A stretch of 64,000 nt of DNA from Streptomyces sp. 6-11-2 (GTDB lineage Bacteria > Actinomycetota > Actinomycetes > Streptomycetales > Streptomycetaceae), in NCBI RefSeq assembly GCF_006540305.1, contig NZ_BJOR01000001.1, forward strand, positions 1,364,001 to 1,428,000, written 5' to 3'. Made by a program: the position numbers and the translations under genes. How positions within the stretch are numbered: position 1 is the first letter of the stretch; every line of letters starts with the position of its first letter. The notes beneath the pieces are model-generated. The model was not told where the DNA came from. It saw only the letters and a list, made by a program, of their open reading frames with translations, and did no database searches. Shown here piece by piece: positions 56,090 through 64,000 of the stretch.

Positions 56090-56838
56090 CGCGCGCCCGT
56101 GTTCGTCTCGTCGCGCGGGAGCCGCAGACAGTAGCCGACTCCGCGCACGGTGTGGATCAGCGCGGGCGGGTCGCGGTCGATCTTGCCGCGCAGGTTCTTG
56201 ACGTAGGTGTCGACGATGCGGGTGTCGCCCGAGAAGTCGTACCGCCACACCTGCTGGAGGATCTCGGTCTTCTCCAGCACGCGTTCGGGGTGGGACAGCA
56301 GGCAGGCCAGGAGCCGGAACTCGGTCGGCGACAGCTTCAGGAGCCGGTCGGCGCGCCGTACCTCGTGGGTGCGCTCGTCCAGGGTGAGGTCGGCGTAACG
56401 CAGGGGAGGGCGGACGCCGGGGGTGGAGGCGGGGGCGCTGCTGCGGCGCAGGATGGCGCGGATGCGCAGCAGTACCTCCTGGACGTGGAAGGGCTTGGTG
56501 ACGTAGTCGTCGCCCCCCGAGCTCAGGCCGATGATGCGGTCCTCGACGCCGGTACGGGCGGTGAGGAACAGGACAGGGGTGTAGGCGCCCTGGGCGCGCA
56601 GGTCGCGGGTGAGCCGGAAGCCGTCGGTGTCGGGCAGCATGACGTCCAGCACGATCAGATCGGGGCGGCGGCTGCCGGCCTCGAACATGGCTTCCTGCCC
56701 GCTGGCCGCGCTCGCCACGATGTAGCCGGCCGCGCTGAGCGCGGAGGTGAGCAGGGTACGGATGCTGGGGTCGTCCTCGACGACCAGGACGGTGTGCCCG
56801 GCGGCGGGGGTCCGTGCAGGGGTGTGCTGGTCGATCAC
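56086..56838 (-). CDS. OmpR-family response regulator
   Basis: The 250-residue regulator has a receiver domain (VLVVEDDPSIRTLL, phospho-acceptor Asp in LIVLDVMLPDTDGF, VLFLTARTG, YVTKPF) and an OmpR/PhoB winged helix (LKLSPTEFRLLACLLSHPER, DTRIVDTYVKNLRGKI, HTVRGVGYCLRL). GTG 56838 gives VIDQHTPARTPAAGH. It overlaps the kinase gene by 4 nt. It lies 107 bp after the CotH gene on the same strand, so it may be read from the polyphosphate locus or from its own promoter. The regulon is unknown but the neighbours are the first candidates. Confidence 0.95.
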   Translation of the reverse strand: MIDQHTPARTPAAGHTVLVVEDDPSIRTLLTSALSAAGYIVASAASGQEAMFEAGSRRPDLIVLDVMLPDTDGFRLTRDLRAQGAYTPVLFLTARTGVEDRIIGLSSGGDDYVTKPFHVQEVLLRIRAILRRSSAPASTPGVRPPLRYADLTLDERTHEVRRADRLLKLSPTEFRLLACLLSHPERVLEKTEILQQVWRYDFSGDTRIVDTYVKNLRGKIDRDPPALIHTVRGVGYCLRLPRDETNTGAR

Positions 56839-56945
56839 GTTCGGGCACCTCGGTGTACGGGAGGACGGAGTCGCTGTGGGGATCCGGGCGGGCCGACCGG
56901 CACCCGGGCAACGGCTTGGTGAGAGACCCCGGGATGCCGGTGTTT

Positions 56946-58505
56946 TCAGCCGGTCACTTGTTTGTCCTTGGCGAGTGCCGCGGCACGGTCGGTGATGGTT
57001 TCGCCGAGCTCGGCGACGGCGGTGTCCAGTTCCTTGGAGCCGGCTCCCGCGGAGCGGGCCTGGTCCGCGACGGACTGGAGGTCCTCGGCCGCCGTACCCG
57101 ACTGGTAGAACTTCTGGTACAGCGCTCGGTAGGCCTTCTTGTAGACGCCGTCGAACGCGTCGGCCTCCAGGAACCTGGTCTTCAGGACATGCTCCATGAA
57201 GCCCCCCTGGCCGCCGGGCATGCCCTGGCCCGGATCGCCGCCCTGACCGCCGCCGGCCGCCCCGCCGGGCATTCCTTCAGGCATCCCCTCGGGCATCCCC
57301 TCGGGCGTTCCGCCGCCCATGCCGCCTCCCATGCTGACGGAGTCGTCGGGCCCGGCCGTCGCGTCGCCGCTGAAGGTCAGGTTGTAGTCCCAGCCCAGAA
57401 CGGAGAACTTCCTGGTGTCCAGGTCGTACCACAGCAGGTAGTTCTTGCCGGGGCCGGCCATGTCGTCGAAGTTCAGCAGCAGGTTCTGCGTCGCGAGATA
57501 GGTGGCCAGCGAGTCGACGTCCACGTACGTGCCGAGGTCCCGGGCGAACTCCTCGTCCGAGGCCTTGTCGGCCCACTTGATGAGCTTCATCACCGGTTCG
57601 AGGTCCCGGCTGCCCTTCTTGTTGAGCTGCTTGAAGGAACTCTCGTAGTCCGTCGGATCGTCACCGCGGTAGGTGAAGCTGCCGCCGGCCTTCGCCTTGT
57701 ACAGCACGCCGTTGCCGTCGGCGACATCCTCGGCGTAGTCGGTGTCGGGGCTTTCGACCATGAGCCGCGTGACGGTGGGCCGGTTGTTCACCGTCAGCCG
57801 GGTGAAGGAGTACCGCTCGGCCTTCTGCCCGCCCCGCCGGGTCAGCGACAACGACAGCGCCTCGTTCACCGGAACCTGGCCGTTGCTGCCGGGACGCAGG
57901 GAGATCTCCCGCTCGCCTTGATAGGCACGGCCGTCGACGAACTCGTCGATCTTGACGAGCCAGGGCAGTTCCTCCGGCTTCTTCTCGGACAGGTCGTACT
58001 GCATCATCCCGCCCATGCCGCCCGCCCCGCCGGGTGCGCCGGCCGGAGCCCCCTGCGCGGCATCGGGGAAGCCGCGGCCGCCACCGGGCATGCCCTTGCT
58101 GCCGCGCAGTGCCATCAGCGTGGAGTTGCCCTTGAGCCGGATCCCGACGTCGTTGAGGCAGACCCCGTCGATGATGAGATCCGCCTCGATGTACTCCTTG
58201 CTGCCGTCGTCCCGGAACTCCTTCATCATTTTGTCGAAGTCGGTCTGCTTGTAGGTGAGTTGGATCGAGTGCGACACCGACGTGTCGTACAGGTCCACGG
58301 TTCCCCGGACGTTCTGGGTGATGGGGTCCGCCTCGGCCCTCGAGGCGGACGTGACATAGGGGGAGATGCGCGCGTCGCCCAGGAAGAAGACCATCGCGGT
58401 GAGGCCGACGCCCAGTGCCGCGGTCGGCTTCCAGTGGTGGCGCAGCCGCACCGGCAGCCGGTCCCGCAGGCGGCGCCGGTGCCGCACCGTGTTGTCCCCG
58501 GCCAT
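56946..58505 (-). CDS. CotH kinase family protein
   Basis: The 519-residue protein has an N-terminal membrane anchor (AALGVGLTAMVFFLGDARIS) after a basic region, so the rest is outside or membrane-bound. The CotH domain reads YDTSVSHSIQLTYKQTDFDK, GVCLNDVGIRLKGNSTL, PWLVKIDEFVDGRAYQGERE, VLYKAKAGGSFTYRGDDPT and FSVLGWDYNLTFSGDATAG. CotH proteins are atypical protein kinases known from spore coats. Low-complexity Met/Gly inserts are present: GGAGGMGGMM and PEGMPEGMPEGMPGG. The start overlaps the DUF4956 stop (TGATG at 58505; a GTG at 58508 is alternative). It is the third gene of VTC-DUF4956-CotH. Confidence 0.92.
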   Translation of the reverse strand: MAGDNTVRHRRRLRDRLPVRLRHHWKPTAALGVGLTAMVFFLGDARISPYVTSASRAEADPITQNVRGTVDLYDTSVSHSIQLTYKQTDFDKMMKEFRDDGSKEYIEADLIIDGVCLNDVGIRLKGNSTLMALRGSKGMPGGGRGFPDAAQGAPAGAPGGAGGMGGMMQYDLSEKKPEELPWLVKIDEFVDGRAYQGEREISLRPGSNGQVPVNEALSLSLTRRGGQKAERYSFTRLTVNNRPTVTRLMVESPDTDYAEDVADGNGVLYKAKAGGSFTYRGDDPTDYESSFKQLNKKGSRDLEPVMKLIKWADKASDEEFARDLGTYVDVDSLATYLATQNLLLNFDDMAGPGKNYLLWYDLDTRKFSVLGWDYNLTFSGDATAGPDDSVSMGGGMGGGTPEGMPEGMPEGMPGGAAGGGQGGDPGQGMPGGQGGFMEHVLKTRFLEADAFDGVYKKAYRALYQKFYQSGTAAEDLQSVADQARSAGAGSKELDTAVAELGETITDRAAALAKDKQVTG

Positions 58506-59182
58506 CACAGATCGGTGGTGTCGTAACCGGTCAGGACCGTGACCCGCTGTCCGGACGTCCGCTCCTGAAGGGCGGTGACCAGGTCGCCGGGCTCGGCGCC
58601 CTTCTTCAGCCGCACCGTGTAGAAGATCTCGCTCAGTGCGCCGCCGCGGATCGTCTCGGTGCTCACCAGCTCGAACTCGCTGGTGTACTTGATCAGTACG
58701 TCACGGATCTGCGGCGTGCAGTCGTCACCGGCCGGGACCTGGACCTTGACGACCTGGCGCTGCACGTTCAGCGCGAACCAGTTGAACTTGAACATCACGA
58801 GGACGACGGCGCAGATCACCACGGCGCCGACCGCGGCCAGCGTGTAGAAGCGGGCACCGCAGGCCATGCCTGTCGCCATGGCGAGGAAGATGAAGCCGAC
58901 GTCCCTGGTCTCCTTGACCGCGTTCCTGAAACGGACCACGGACAAGGCGCCGACCAGTGAGAACGCGCGCGCCAGGTTCGAGCCGACGACCAGCATGATC
59001 AGCGCGACGATCATGCCGACGACGACCAGGGTCTGGACGTAGGACTGGCTGTAGGAGACATTGCGGTGCGTGTACCGGTACACGTAACCGATCAGCGTGG
59101 ACAGGACGAACGACAGCACCATCGCCGCCACGACGTCGGTCACGCTGAACGTGCCGCTGAGTTCCTGCAGATCGAAGTTCAC
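58505..59182 (-). CDS. DUF4956 membrane protein
   Basis: The 225-residue protein begins at GTG 59182 (VNFDLQELSGTFSVTDVVAA) and has four to five transmembrane helices (MVLSFVLSTLIGYVYRYTH, TLVVVGMIVALIMLVVGSNL, LAAVGAVVICAVVLVMF), with the conserved FSLVGALSVVRFRNAVKETR and DVGFIFLAMATGMACGARFY, then a soluble C-terminal domain (LVSTETIRGGALSEIFYTVR, LTGYDTTDL). The family's role is unknown; it is routinely encoded between a VTC polymerase and a CotH kinase. It overlaps the VTC stop by 4 nt (GTGA) and the CotH start. Confidence 0.93.
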   Translation of the reverse strand: MNFDLQELSGTFSVTDVVAAMVLSFVLSTLIGYVYRYTHRNVSYSQSYVQTLVVVGMIVALIMLVVGSNLARAFSLVGALSVVRFRNAVKETRDVGFIFLAMATGMACGARFYTLAAVGAVVICAVVLVMFKFNWFALNVQRQVVKVQVPAGDDCTPQIRDVLIKYTSEFELVSTETIRGGALSEIFYTVRLKKGAEPGDLVTALQERTSGQRVTVLTGYDTTDL

Positions 59183-60117
59183 TTTGCTCCTGCCTTCATC
59201 GGCGCGTCCTGCGCCGGCCGCTGCCGGGGCGGCTGTGCTTCAGTGGGGGTGGGTGGCGGGCAGTCCGCCTCGTTGACGTGGAAGACCGAGCGGGGGGCCA
59301 GGCCGAAGGCCTCGATGGACTGCACGTACTTCGAGATCCGTACGAGGTTGAGGTCGCGGCGCGCGGTCAGGTCCGTGATCCAGTGCGGGGTGCGCTCGTT
59401 GACCTTGATCTCCATGACCGACAGGTGCGGCGGGATCGTGAACCGGTTCTGGGGCGTCTCGATGCCGAAATGGAAGTCCCGGTCCCGGCCGCGGACACGG
59501 CGGTCGAAGGTGACGCGCAGACCGGTGTCCGCGTCCCGGCCCACCAAGGCCTCACGCTGGTAGCCGGTGACCGCGGTGGGTTGAAGGTTGAGCCGCACGA
59601 CGAGTTCGAGGACCTCCTGGATGAAGGCGCTCTCCTTCGCCGAGTGGGGCACCATCTCCCGGCCGTCGCACAACTGCCGCGCCGCACCGTAGGAAAGGGT
59701 GATGCGGCGCTTCTGCGTGACCCGGTTGACGCGCTGCTTGATCTCCACGCACACCGGCGACTCGTCGGTGATCCCGTCGAGGTCGCCGTAGTGGCGGATG
59801 CGCAGCTTGCGGCGGAACTTCAGTCCCTCGATCTTCTCCCAGTAGAAGCGCAGCTGAGGAGTGTCGTAGTACAGGCTCCACACACCGTAGCCGCCGACCG
59901 GGCTGTGCAGGTCCCGGTCCATCCGCTCGGCCAGTTCGTCCCGGATATCCGCCGCCTGCTCCACAGGGACCAGGTACTTCAGCTCGAACCGGTTGAACGC
60001 GTGCAGCCGACTCGCCACGTGCAGCGGTTCGTCGTGCGTACCTTCCCCGCCCTCGCCGGGCCGGACCTGATCGGCCCGGCCGTCGCGCGCCGCGGTTGCC
60101 TTCGACAGGAACACCAT
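59179..60117 (-). CDS. VTC-domain polyphosphate polymerase
   Basis: The 312-residue protein consists largely of a VTC domain, the tunnel-fold enzyme that makes polyphosphate from ATP in eukaryotic vacuoles. Typical strands with paired basic residues are FNRFELKYLVPVEQAADIRD, VWSLYYDTPQLRFYWEKIEG, FRRKLRIRHYGDL, CVEIKQRVNRVTQKRR, GYQREALVGR, VTFDRRVRGRDRD and VMEIKVNERTPHWI. No SPX domain or membrane segment is fused, so DUF4956 may be the membrane partner. ATG 60117 gives MVFLSKATAARDGRAD; the conserved part starts near residue 38 and a shorter start is possible. It is the first gene of the five-gene locus. Confidence 0.93.
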   Translation of the reverse strand: MVFLSKATAARDGRADQVRPGEGGEGTHDEPLHVASRLHAFNRFELKYLVPVEQAADIRDELAERMDRDLHSPVGGYGVWSLYYDTPQLRFYWEKIEGLKFRRKLRIRHYGDLDGITDESPVCVEIKQRVNRVTQKRRITLSYGAARQLCDGREMVPHSAKESAFIQEVLELVVRLNLQPTAVTGYQREALVGRDADTGLRVTFDRRVRGRDRDFHFGIETPQNRFTIPPHLSVMEIKVNERTPHWITDLTARRDLNLVRISKYVQSIEAFGLAPRSVFHVNEADCPPPTPTEAQPPRQRPAQDAPMKAGAK

Positions 60118-60366
60118 GCGCCTCCGTGCTCATACGTTGCGGACCGACCGACCCCGCACACGCAACCAGTGGCACATGATGGGCTCATGAGAATCCCGGG
60201 TTGATTCCAGCAGTCCTCACGATGGCCAGAAAGCGAACACGAGGAATCGGTGGCGCGGTTACGGGCGCGTTCACCGGCCGCACTCCGGTACATCGGTGTC
60301 CTGGGCGAGGCTGTGCCGCGATCATGGACCGGACACCGGCACGCAACCGATGAGGTACCGCCCGCC

Positions 60367-61020
60367 ATGCCTGTCCCTGCAGAGCCGACGGTCCTCCACC
60401 CGATGCCCGGGCAACCGCGGGTGCTGCTCCGGCCGCTGGTGAAGTCCCCGCTGATCGAGGTCGGGGAGTACTCCTCCTACTCCTACGACGACCCGGACGA
60501 CCCGACCGCGTTCGAGACCCGCAACGTGCTCCACCACTGCGGCCCCGAGAAGCTGATCATCGGCAAGTTCTGCGCGCTGGGCACGGGAGTGCGGTTCATC
60601 ATGAACGGCGCCAACCACCGCATGGACGGCCCCTCGACCTTCCCCTTCCCCACCATGGGAGGCTCGTGGCCGGAGCACTTCGACCTGCTCACCGGCCTGC
60701 CGAACCGAGGGGACACCGTCGTCGGCAACGACGTCCGGCTCGGCCATGGGACGACGGTGATGCCCGGCGTACGGATCGGACACGGCGCGATCATCGCCAC
60801 CGGCGCCGTGGTCACCTCCGACGTACCCGACTACGGCATCGCCGGGGGCAACCCGGCCCGCCTCGTCCGCACCCGCTACGACGACCGGGACATCGCCCGG
60901 CTGCCGTCGGTGGCCCGGTGGGACTGGCCCGCGGAGCACACCACCGAGCATGCGCGGACGATCATGTCGGGCAGCATCGCCGATCTCGAAGCCGACGCCC
61001 CGGACGCCCCGCACAGGTGA
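60367..61020 (+). CDS. Vat/CatB-type hexapeptide acetyltransferase
   Basis: The 217-residue protein is a left-handed beta-helix acetyltransferase of the xenobiotic group. FIMNGANHRMDGPSTFPF is the signature of Vat-type streptogramin A acetyltransferases, and LIIGKFCALGTGVRF, GDTVVGNDVRLGHGTTVMPG and GAIIATGAVVTSDVPDYGIA are hexapeptide repeats; the catalytic His lies in ANHRMDG. It may acetylate streptogramin-like, chloramphenicol-like or other acceptors with acetyl-CoA; context does not say. I start at ATG 60367 (MPVPAEPTVLHPMPG), with GAGG 12 nt upstream. It diverges from the polyphosphate locus over 249 bp, in which no gene was seen. Confidence 0.9.
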   Translation: MPVPAEPTVLHPMPGQPRVLLRPLVKSPLIEVGEYSSYSYDDPDDPTAFETRNVLHHCGPEKLIIGKFCALGTGVRFIMNGANHRMDGPSTFPFPTMGGSWPEHFDLLTGLPNRGDTVVGNDVRLGHGTTVMPGVRIGHGAIIATGAVVTSDVPDYGIAGGNPARLVRTRYDDRDIARLPSVARWDWPAEHTTEHARTIMSGSIADLEADAPDAPHR

Positions 61021-61075
61021 CGCGCACACGGCGAGGCCCGCGCCGAGGACCGTGCCCCGGCGCGGGCCTCGGCGG

Positions 61076-62050
61076 TCAGAGGTCCAGCACCAGCCGGGGG
61101 CAGCGGGCGCGGCCGACGCAGATCATCATCGTGTCGTTGGCGGCGCGTTCCTCCTGCGACAGGAGGCTGTCCCGGTGGTCGGGCACGCCCTCGACGACCT
61201 TGGTCTCGCAGGTGCCGCAGATGCCCTCCCGGCAGGAGTTCGAGGCGTCGATCCCCTCGTCCTCCAGCGCTTCGAGGATCGTCCTGCCGGCGGGCACGGT
61301 GACGCTGCGGCCGGAGCGCTGGAGCACCACCTCGAACTCCCCGTCGGCGTCCGCGGCGCCGGGCTCCCGGGGCGCCGCGGCGAACCGCTCGGTGTGCAGG
61401 GCGCCGGGAGGCCACGGGGCACAGAGCCGCTCGACGGCGGCGAGCAACGGCTCGGGGCCGCAGCAGTAGACCGCCGTCCCCCCCCGCGGCACACCCAGGA
61501 AGGGCTCCAGGTCGAGCAGGCCGAACTCGTCCTGCGGGCGCACCAGCACCCGGTCGCCGTAGCGGGCCAACCGCGGCAGGAACGCCATGCTCTCTCGCGT
61601 CCGCCCGCCGTACAGCAGCGTCCAGCGGGCGCCGGCGGCGGCGGCCCGGTCCAGCATCGGCAGCAGCGGGGTGATCCCGATGCCTCCCGCCACGAACAGG
61701 TACTCGGGGACGTCGATCAGCGGGAACCGGTTGCGCGGCCCGGTCACCTCGACCTCCTGACCGGGGCGCAGGGTGTCGTGCACGGCCCGGGAGCCGCCGC
61801 GGGACGCCGGTTCCCTGAGCACGGAGACCCGCCAGACGGACCGGTCCGCGGGCGATCCGTTGAGCGAGTACTGCCGGGTGAGGGAGCCGGGCAGGCACAG
61901 GTCCAGGTGCGCTCCCGGCTCCCACGCCGGCAGGTCGCCGCCGTCGGGCCGCCGCAGGTGCACCGAGACCACCCCTTCGGACTCCCAGATCAGGGCGGAC
62001 ACACGCAGCCGCAGCCGCCGCTCCCCGTCCGCGACGGGTGCCGCCGCCAT
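61076..62050 (-). CDS. VanB-like ferredoxin/flavodoxin reductase, oxygenase component
   Basis: The 324-residue electron-transfer protein has an FMN/FAD-binding barrel (DLCLPGSLTRQYSLNGSPAD), an NAD-binding domain (YLFVAGGIGITPLLPMLDRA, AVYCCGPEPLLAAVERL) and a C-terminal plant-type 2Fe-2S ferredoxin domain (SNSCREGICGTCETKVVEG with the CxxxxCxxC cluster and CVGRARCPRLVLDL). This is the domain order of phthalate/vanillate O-demethylase reductases feeding Rieske oxygenases; the oxygenase is not in the window. ATG 62050 gives MAAAPVADGERRLRL. Its start overlaps the stop of the upstream gene (TGATG). It converges on the acetyltransferase gene 55 bp away. Confidence 0.92.
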   Translation of the reverse strand: MAAAPVADGERRLRLRVSALIWESEGVVSVHLRRPDGGDLPAWEPGAHLDLCLPGSLTRQYSLNGSPADRSVWRVSVLREPASRGGSRAVHDTLRPGQEVEVTGPRNRFPLIDVPEYLFVAGGIGITPLLPMLDRAAAAGARWTLLYGGRTRESMAFLPRLARYGDRVLVRPQDEFGLLDLEPFLGVPRGGTAVYCCGPEPLLAAVERLCAPWPPGALHTERFAAAPREPGAADADGEFEVVLQRSGRSVTVPAGRTILEALEDEGIDASNSCREGICGTCETKVVEGVPDHRDSLLSQEERAANDTMMICVGRARCPRLVLDL

Positions 62051-62550
62051 CAGGGCACCCAGCTCAGGGTGCGGCCCCGGGCGGAGCCGAGGCGGACCAC
62101 GGCGACCCGGGTGTCCAAGCCGTCCGAGGTGCCTGGGCCGTCCGGGTGCCGGACGTCCACGTGCAGGGGGTCGTCTCCCGCCAGCACCATCGCGTCCGCG
62201 TCCGCCAGCAGGTGCCGTTCCTCCACCAGCAGCCGTCCTCCGGTGGACACCAGGACCAGCACATCGTCCTCGGCGCGGTCCACGGTCGTCCCGGCGCCGG
62301 GGTCGAGTACCTCCACACGGGCACGGACCGCCGCGGGGTCGGCCGCGACCTCCAGCAGCGCCCCGTCCGGCAGGGCTTCGGTGATCCGCGACGCTCCGGG
62401 CAGCGGGGCGGTGCTGGGGCCGTGTCCTTCGGCGAGCAGCCGCACCTGCCACTGCCAGGGCTCACGGCGGGGCGTGTCCGGTGCGGCCGCGACCTCCCGG
62501 CAGCCGCCGTCCACCTGCCGGTGGGCGTTGGCGCGGAGCAGGAGCCTCAT
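62050..62550 (-). CDS. Possible HutD/Ves-family protein coupled to the reductase gene
   Basis: The 166-residue protein begins at ATG 62550 (MRLLLRANAHRQVDGGCREV). It has WQWQVRLLAEGHGPSTAPLP, then GASRITEALPDGALLEV and a DDVLVLVSTGGRLLVEERHL segment, a pattern like the cupin-type HutD/Ves family (W-x-S-x-A, FPGxxR), though the key words are changed. Function is not known; HutD is a histidine-utilisation accessory protein. Its stop overlaps the VanB-like reductase start by one base, so the two are co-expressed. It lies 85 bp downstream of an amino-acid ABC transporter ATPase gene. Confidence 0.65.
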   Translation of the reverse strand: MRLLLRANAHRQVDGGCREVAAAPDTPRREPWQWQVRLLAEGHGPSTAPLPGASRITEALPDGALLEVAADPAAVRARVEVLDPGAGTTVDRAEDDVLVLVSTGGRLLVEERHLLADADAMVLAGDDPLHVDVRHPDGPGTSDGLDTRVAVVRLGSARGRTLSWVP

Positions 62551-62635
62551 CGGTCGTCCTCCTTCGTCGTCACTCGGGGAACTCGAGGGGATTTCTCACT
62601 CGAGGGCGTTTCTCAAGGGTGGGTGCCGGAGGCGC

Positions 62636-63424
62636 TCAGCGCACGGCGGCCAGGAAGGCTTTGGTCCGTTCGTGCCGAGGTGCGGTGATGACCTGCCGGG
62701 CGGGTCCGGTCTCGACGACCTGGCCGCCGTCGAAGAAGACCACCCGGTCGGCGACCTCGCGGGCGAAGCCCATCTCGTGGGTGACCACGATCATGGTCAT
62801 GCCGGACGCGGCCAGGTCCCGCATCACCCTGAGCACGTCGCCGACGAGTTCGGGGTCCAGGGCGGACGTCGGCTCGTCGAACAGCATCAGCTTGGGCCGC
62901 ATGCACAGCGCCCTGGCGATGGCCACGCGCTGCTGCTGCCCGCCGGAGAGGTGGCGCGGGTAGGCCTGGGCCTTGTCCTTGAGTCCCACCTGGTCGAGCA
63001 GGTCCAGCGCCCGCTCGGTGACGACCGCCTTGGGCTCCTTCAGCGCGCGCCGGGGCGCCTCGACGAGGTTCTCCAGCACGGTCATGTGGGGAAAGAGGTT
63101 GAAGTGCTGGAACACCATGCCGATCCCGGTGCGCCGGCGGCAGATCTCCTTGTCGCCCAGTTCGTGCAGCCTGGTCCCGCGCTGCTCGTAGCCCATCACC
63201 TCGCCGTCCACCCACATCCGGCCGCCGTCGACGGTCTCCAGATGGTTGATGCAGCGCAGGAAGGTGCTCTTGCCCGAGCCGGACGGGCCGATGAGGCAGA
63301 CCACCTCGCCCCGCCGGACCTCCAGGTCGACTCCCTTGAGGACCTCCAGCCGCCCGAAGTGTTTGCGGACCTTCTCGGCCCGGACCATCGGGGCCGGTTC
63401 CGCGGTGGCACTGCCGGTGGTCAT
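62636..63424 (-). CDS. Polar amino-acid ABC transporter ATPase (GlnQ-like)
   Basis: The 262-residue ATPase has Walker [19 protein letters not shown], the [17 protein letters not shown]-loop region, signature [17 protein letters not shown], Walker [17 protein letters not shown] and H-loop [13 protein letters not shown]. The NxLE-type words after Walker A are typical of the polar amino-acid family. The ATG at 63424 overlaps the permease stop by 4 nt (ATGA). Substrate is unknown but neighbours suggest an amino-acid or aromatic amine-derived compound handled by the VanB-like reductase system. Confidence 0.95.
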   Translation of the reverse strand: MTTGSATAEPAPMVRAEKVRKHFGRLEVLKGVDLEVRRGEVVCLIGPSGSGKSTFLRCINHLETVDGGRMWVDGEVMGYEQRGTRLHELGDKEICRRRTGIGMVFQHFNLFPHMTVLENLVEAPRRALKEPKAVVTERALDLLDQVGLKDKAQAYPRHLSGGQQQRVAIARALCMRPKLMLFDEPTSALDPELVGDVLRVMRDLAASGMTMIVVTHEMGFAREVADRVVFFDGGQVVETGPARQVITAPRHERTKAFLAAVR

Positions 63425-64000
63425 GACTGCCTCCCGGTGGCGATCGGCGCGTGGGTGCTGAGCATCTGCCTCAGCCGCTGGAGCGGGGTGGGCGGCAGCG
63501 TGCGGTTGCCGCGCGCGAACCGGCGCTCGACGTAGAACTGCCCGATGGTGAGGACGCTGGTGACGACCATGTACCAGATGCTGGCGACGATGAGCAGCGG
63601 GATGGTCTGGAAGTTGCGCGAGTACAGGATCTGCGCGGAGTAGAGCAGGTCGGGCACGGCGAGCACGCTCACCAGGGCGGTGGTCTTGAGCATGCCGATG
63701 GTCTCGTTGCCGGTCGGCGGGATGATCACCCGCATGGCCTGGGGCAGGATCACCCGGCGCATGGTCTGCATCCGGGTCAGGCCCAGCGCTCCGGCGGCCT
63801 CGGCCTGGCCGTGGTCGACGGACAGGATGCCGGCCCGGACGATCTCCGACATGTAGGCGGCCTCGTTCAGGCCGAGGCCGAGGATGGCCGCGACCAGCGG
63901 GGTGATCAGCCGGTTGGCGTCCAGGGACAGGCCCGGGATGCCGAAGGTCAGCGTGGGGTAGAGCGCCGCCAGGTTGTACCAGAACAGCAGTTGCACCAGC
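63421..64000 (-). CDS. Polar amino-acid ABC transporter permease, 5' end missing
   Basis: The minus-strand frame is open to the right edge with 192 codons visible, so the N-terminus lies outside the window. Visible are [37 protein letters not shown], the EAA loop [20 protein letters not shown] and [20 protein letters not shown], characteristic of HisM/GlnP-type permeases. About four membrane spans are included. The end [18 protein letters not shown] is cytoplasmic. It overlaps the ATPase gene by 4 nt. Confidence 0.93.
   Translation of the reverse strand, partial: LVQLLFWYNLAALYPTLTFGIPGLSLDANRLITPLVAAILGLGLNEAAYMSEIVRAGILSVDHGQAEAAGALGLTRMQTMRRVILPQAMRVIIPPTGNETIGMLKTTALVSVLAVPDLLYSAQILYSRNFQTIPLLIVASIWYMVVTSVLTIGQFYVERRFARGNRTLPPTPLQRLRQMLSTHAPIATGRQS

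Overview
The window is high-GC actinobacterial chromosome, almost certainly Streptomyces. Third codon positions are nearly all G or C, GTG starts are common, and long antisense ORFs shadow most genes. The gene set also points there: geosmin synthase, a gamma-butyrolactone-receptor homologue of the CprB type, a subtilisin-inhibitor protein, a DUF6479 protein and a SpoIIE-type phosphatase. Gene order resembles the S. coelicolor SCO60xx region from memory, which is an inference. No rRNA, convincing tRNA, CRISPR array, prophage or complete insertion sequence was seen.

Region 1 (1-13.6 kb) is a trehalose/glycogen block: a partial HEPN-domain gene, glgX, treY, two paralogous M14-like peptidases in opposite orientation with a subtilisin-inhibitor gene coupled to one of them, a DUF1707-FHA protein, treZ and an APH-family kinase. 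GlgX debranches alpha-glucan, TreY isomerises the chain end to maltooligosyl trehalose and TreZ releases trehalose. Several gaps hold reiterated GC-rich sequence.

Region 2 (13.6-24.4 kb) carries an M24 peptidase, a PDZ protein, geosmin synthase, a damage-control-phosphatase-like protein, the CprB-like regulator (with a TTA codon and a probable operator), an AA10 polysaccharide monooxygenase with a C-terminal membrane anchor, and a Mg-type P-ATPase overlapping an ArsR regulator.

Region 3 (24.5-38 kb) holds a TerB protein, an osmolyte/choline-type ABC transporter (ATPase and two permeases overlapping by 4 nt, then the lipoprotein), a DUF6479 protein, a large sensor phosphatase, msrB-murC, a RibD-like reductase divergent from zapE, and a beta-carbonic anhydrase.

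Region 4 (38-54.5 kb) holds an SPFH protein with a 189-bp MITE at its stop codon, a PEBP lipoprotein, a polysaccharide deacetylase, Pth2, a DUF692 (MNIO)-TIGR04222 pair, a secreted S33 peptidase, hemY-hemQ, a DUF4349 lipoprotein, a CoA-disulfide-reductase-like flavoprotein, a rhomboid protease, a blasticidin-S-deaminase-like enzyme and a catalase. A copy of the rhomboid 3' end lies again after the catalase gene, so a direct repeat flanks the deaminase-catalase pair.

Region 5 (54.5-64 kb) holds a five-gene minus-strand locus (VTC polyphosphate polymerase, DUF4956 membrane protein, CotH kinase, response regulator, histidine kinase), a divergent Vat-type acetyltransferase, and a catabolic-looking set (ferredoxin reductase, possible HutD-like protein, polar amino-acid ABC ATPase and a permease cut by the window edge). 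The best candidates for poorly described biology are the VTC-DUF4956-CotH-two-component locus, the DUF692-TIGR04222 pair, the peptidase-inhibitor coupling and the duplicated rhomboid end that supplies the C-terminus of the histidine kinase.
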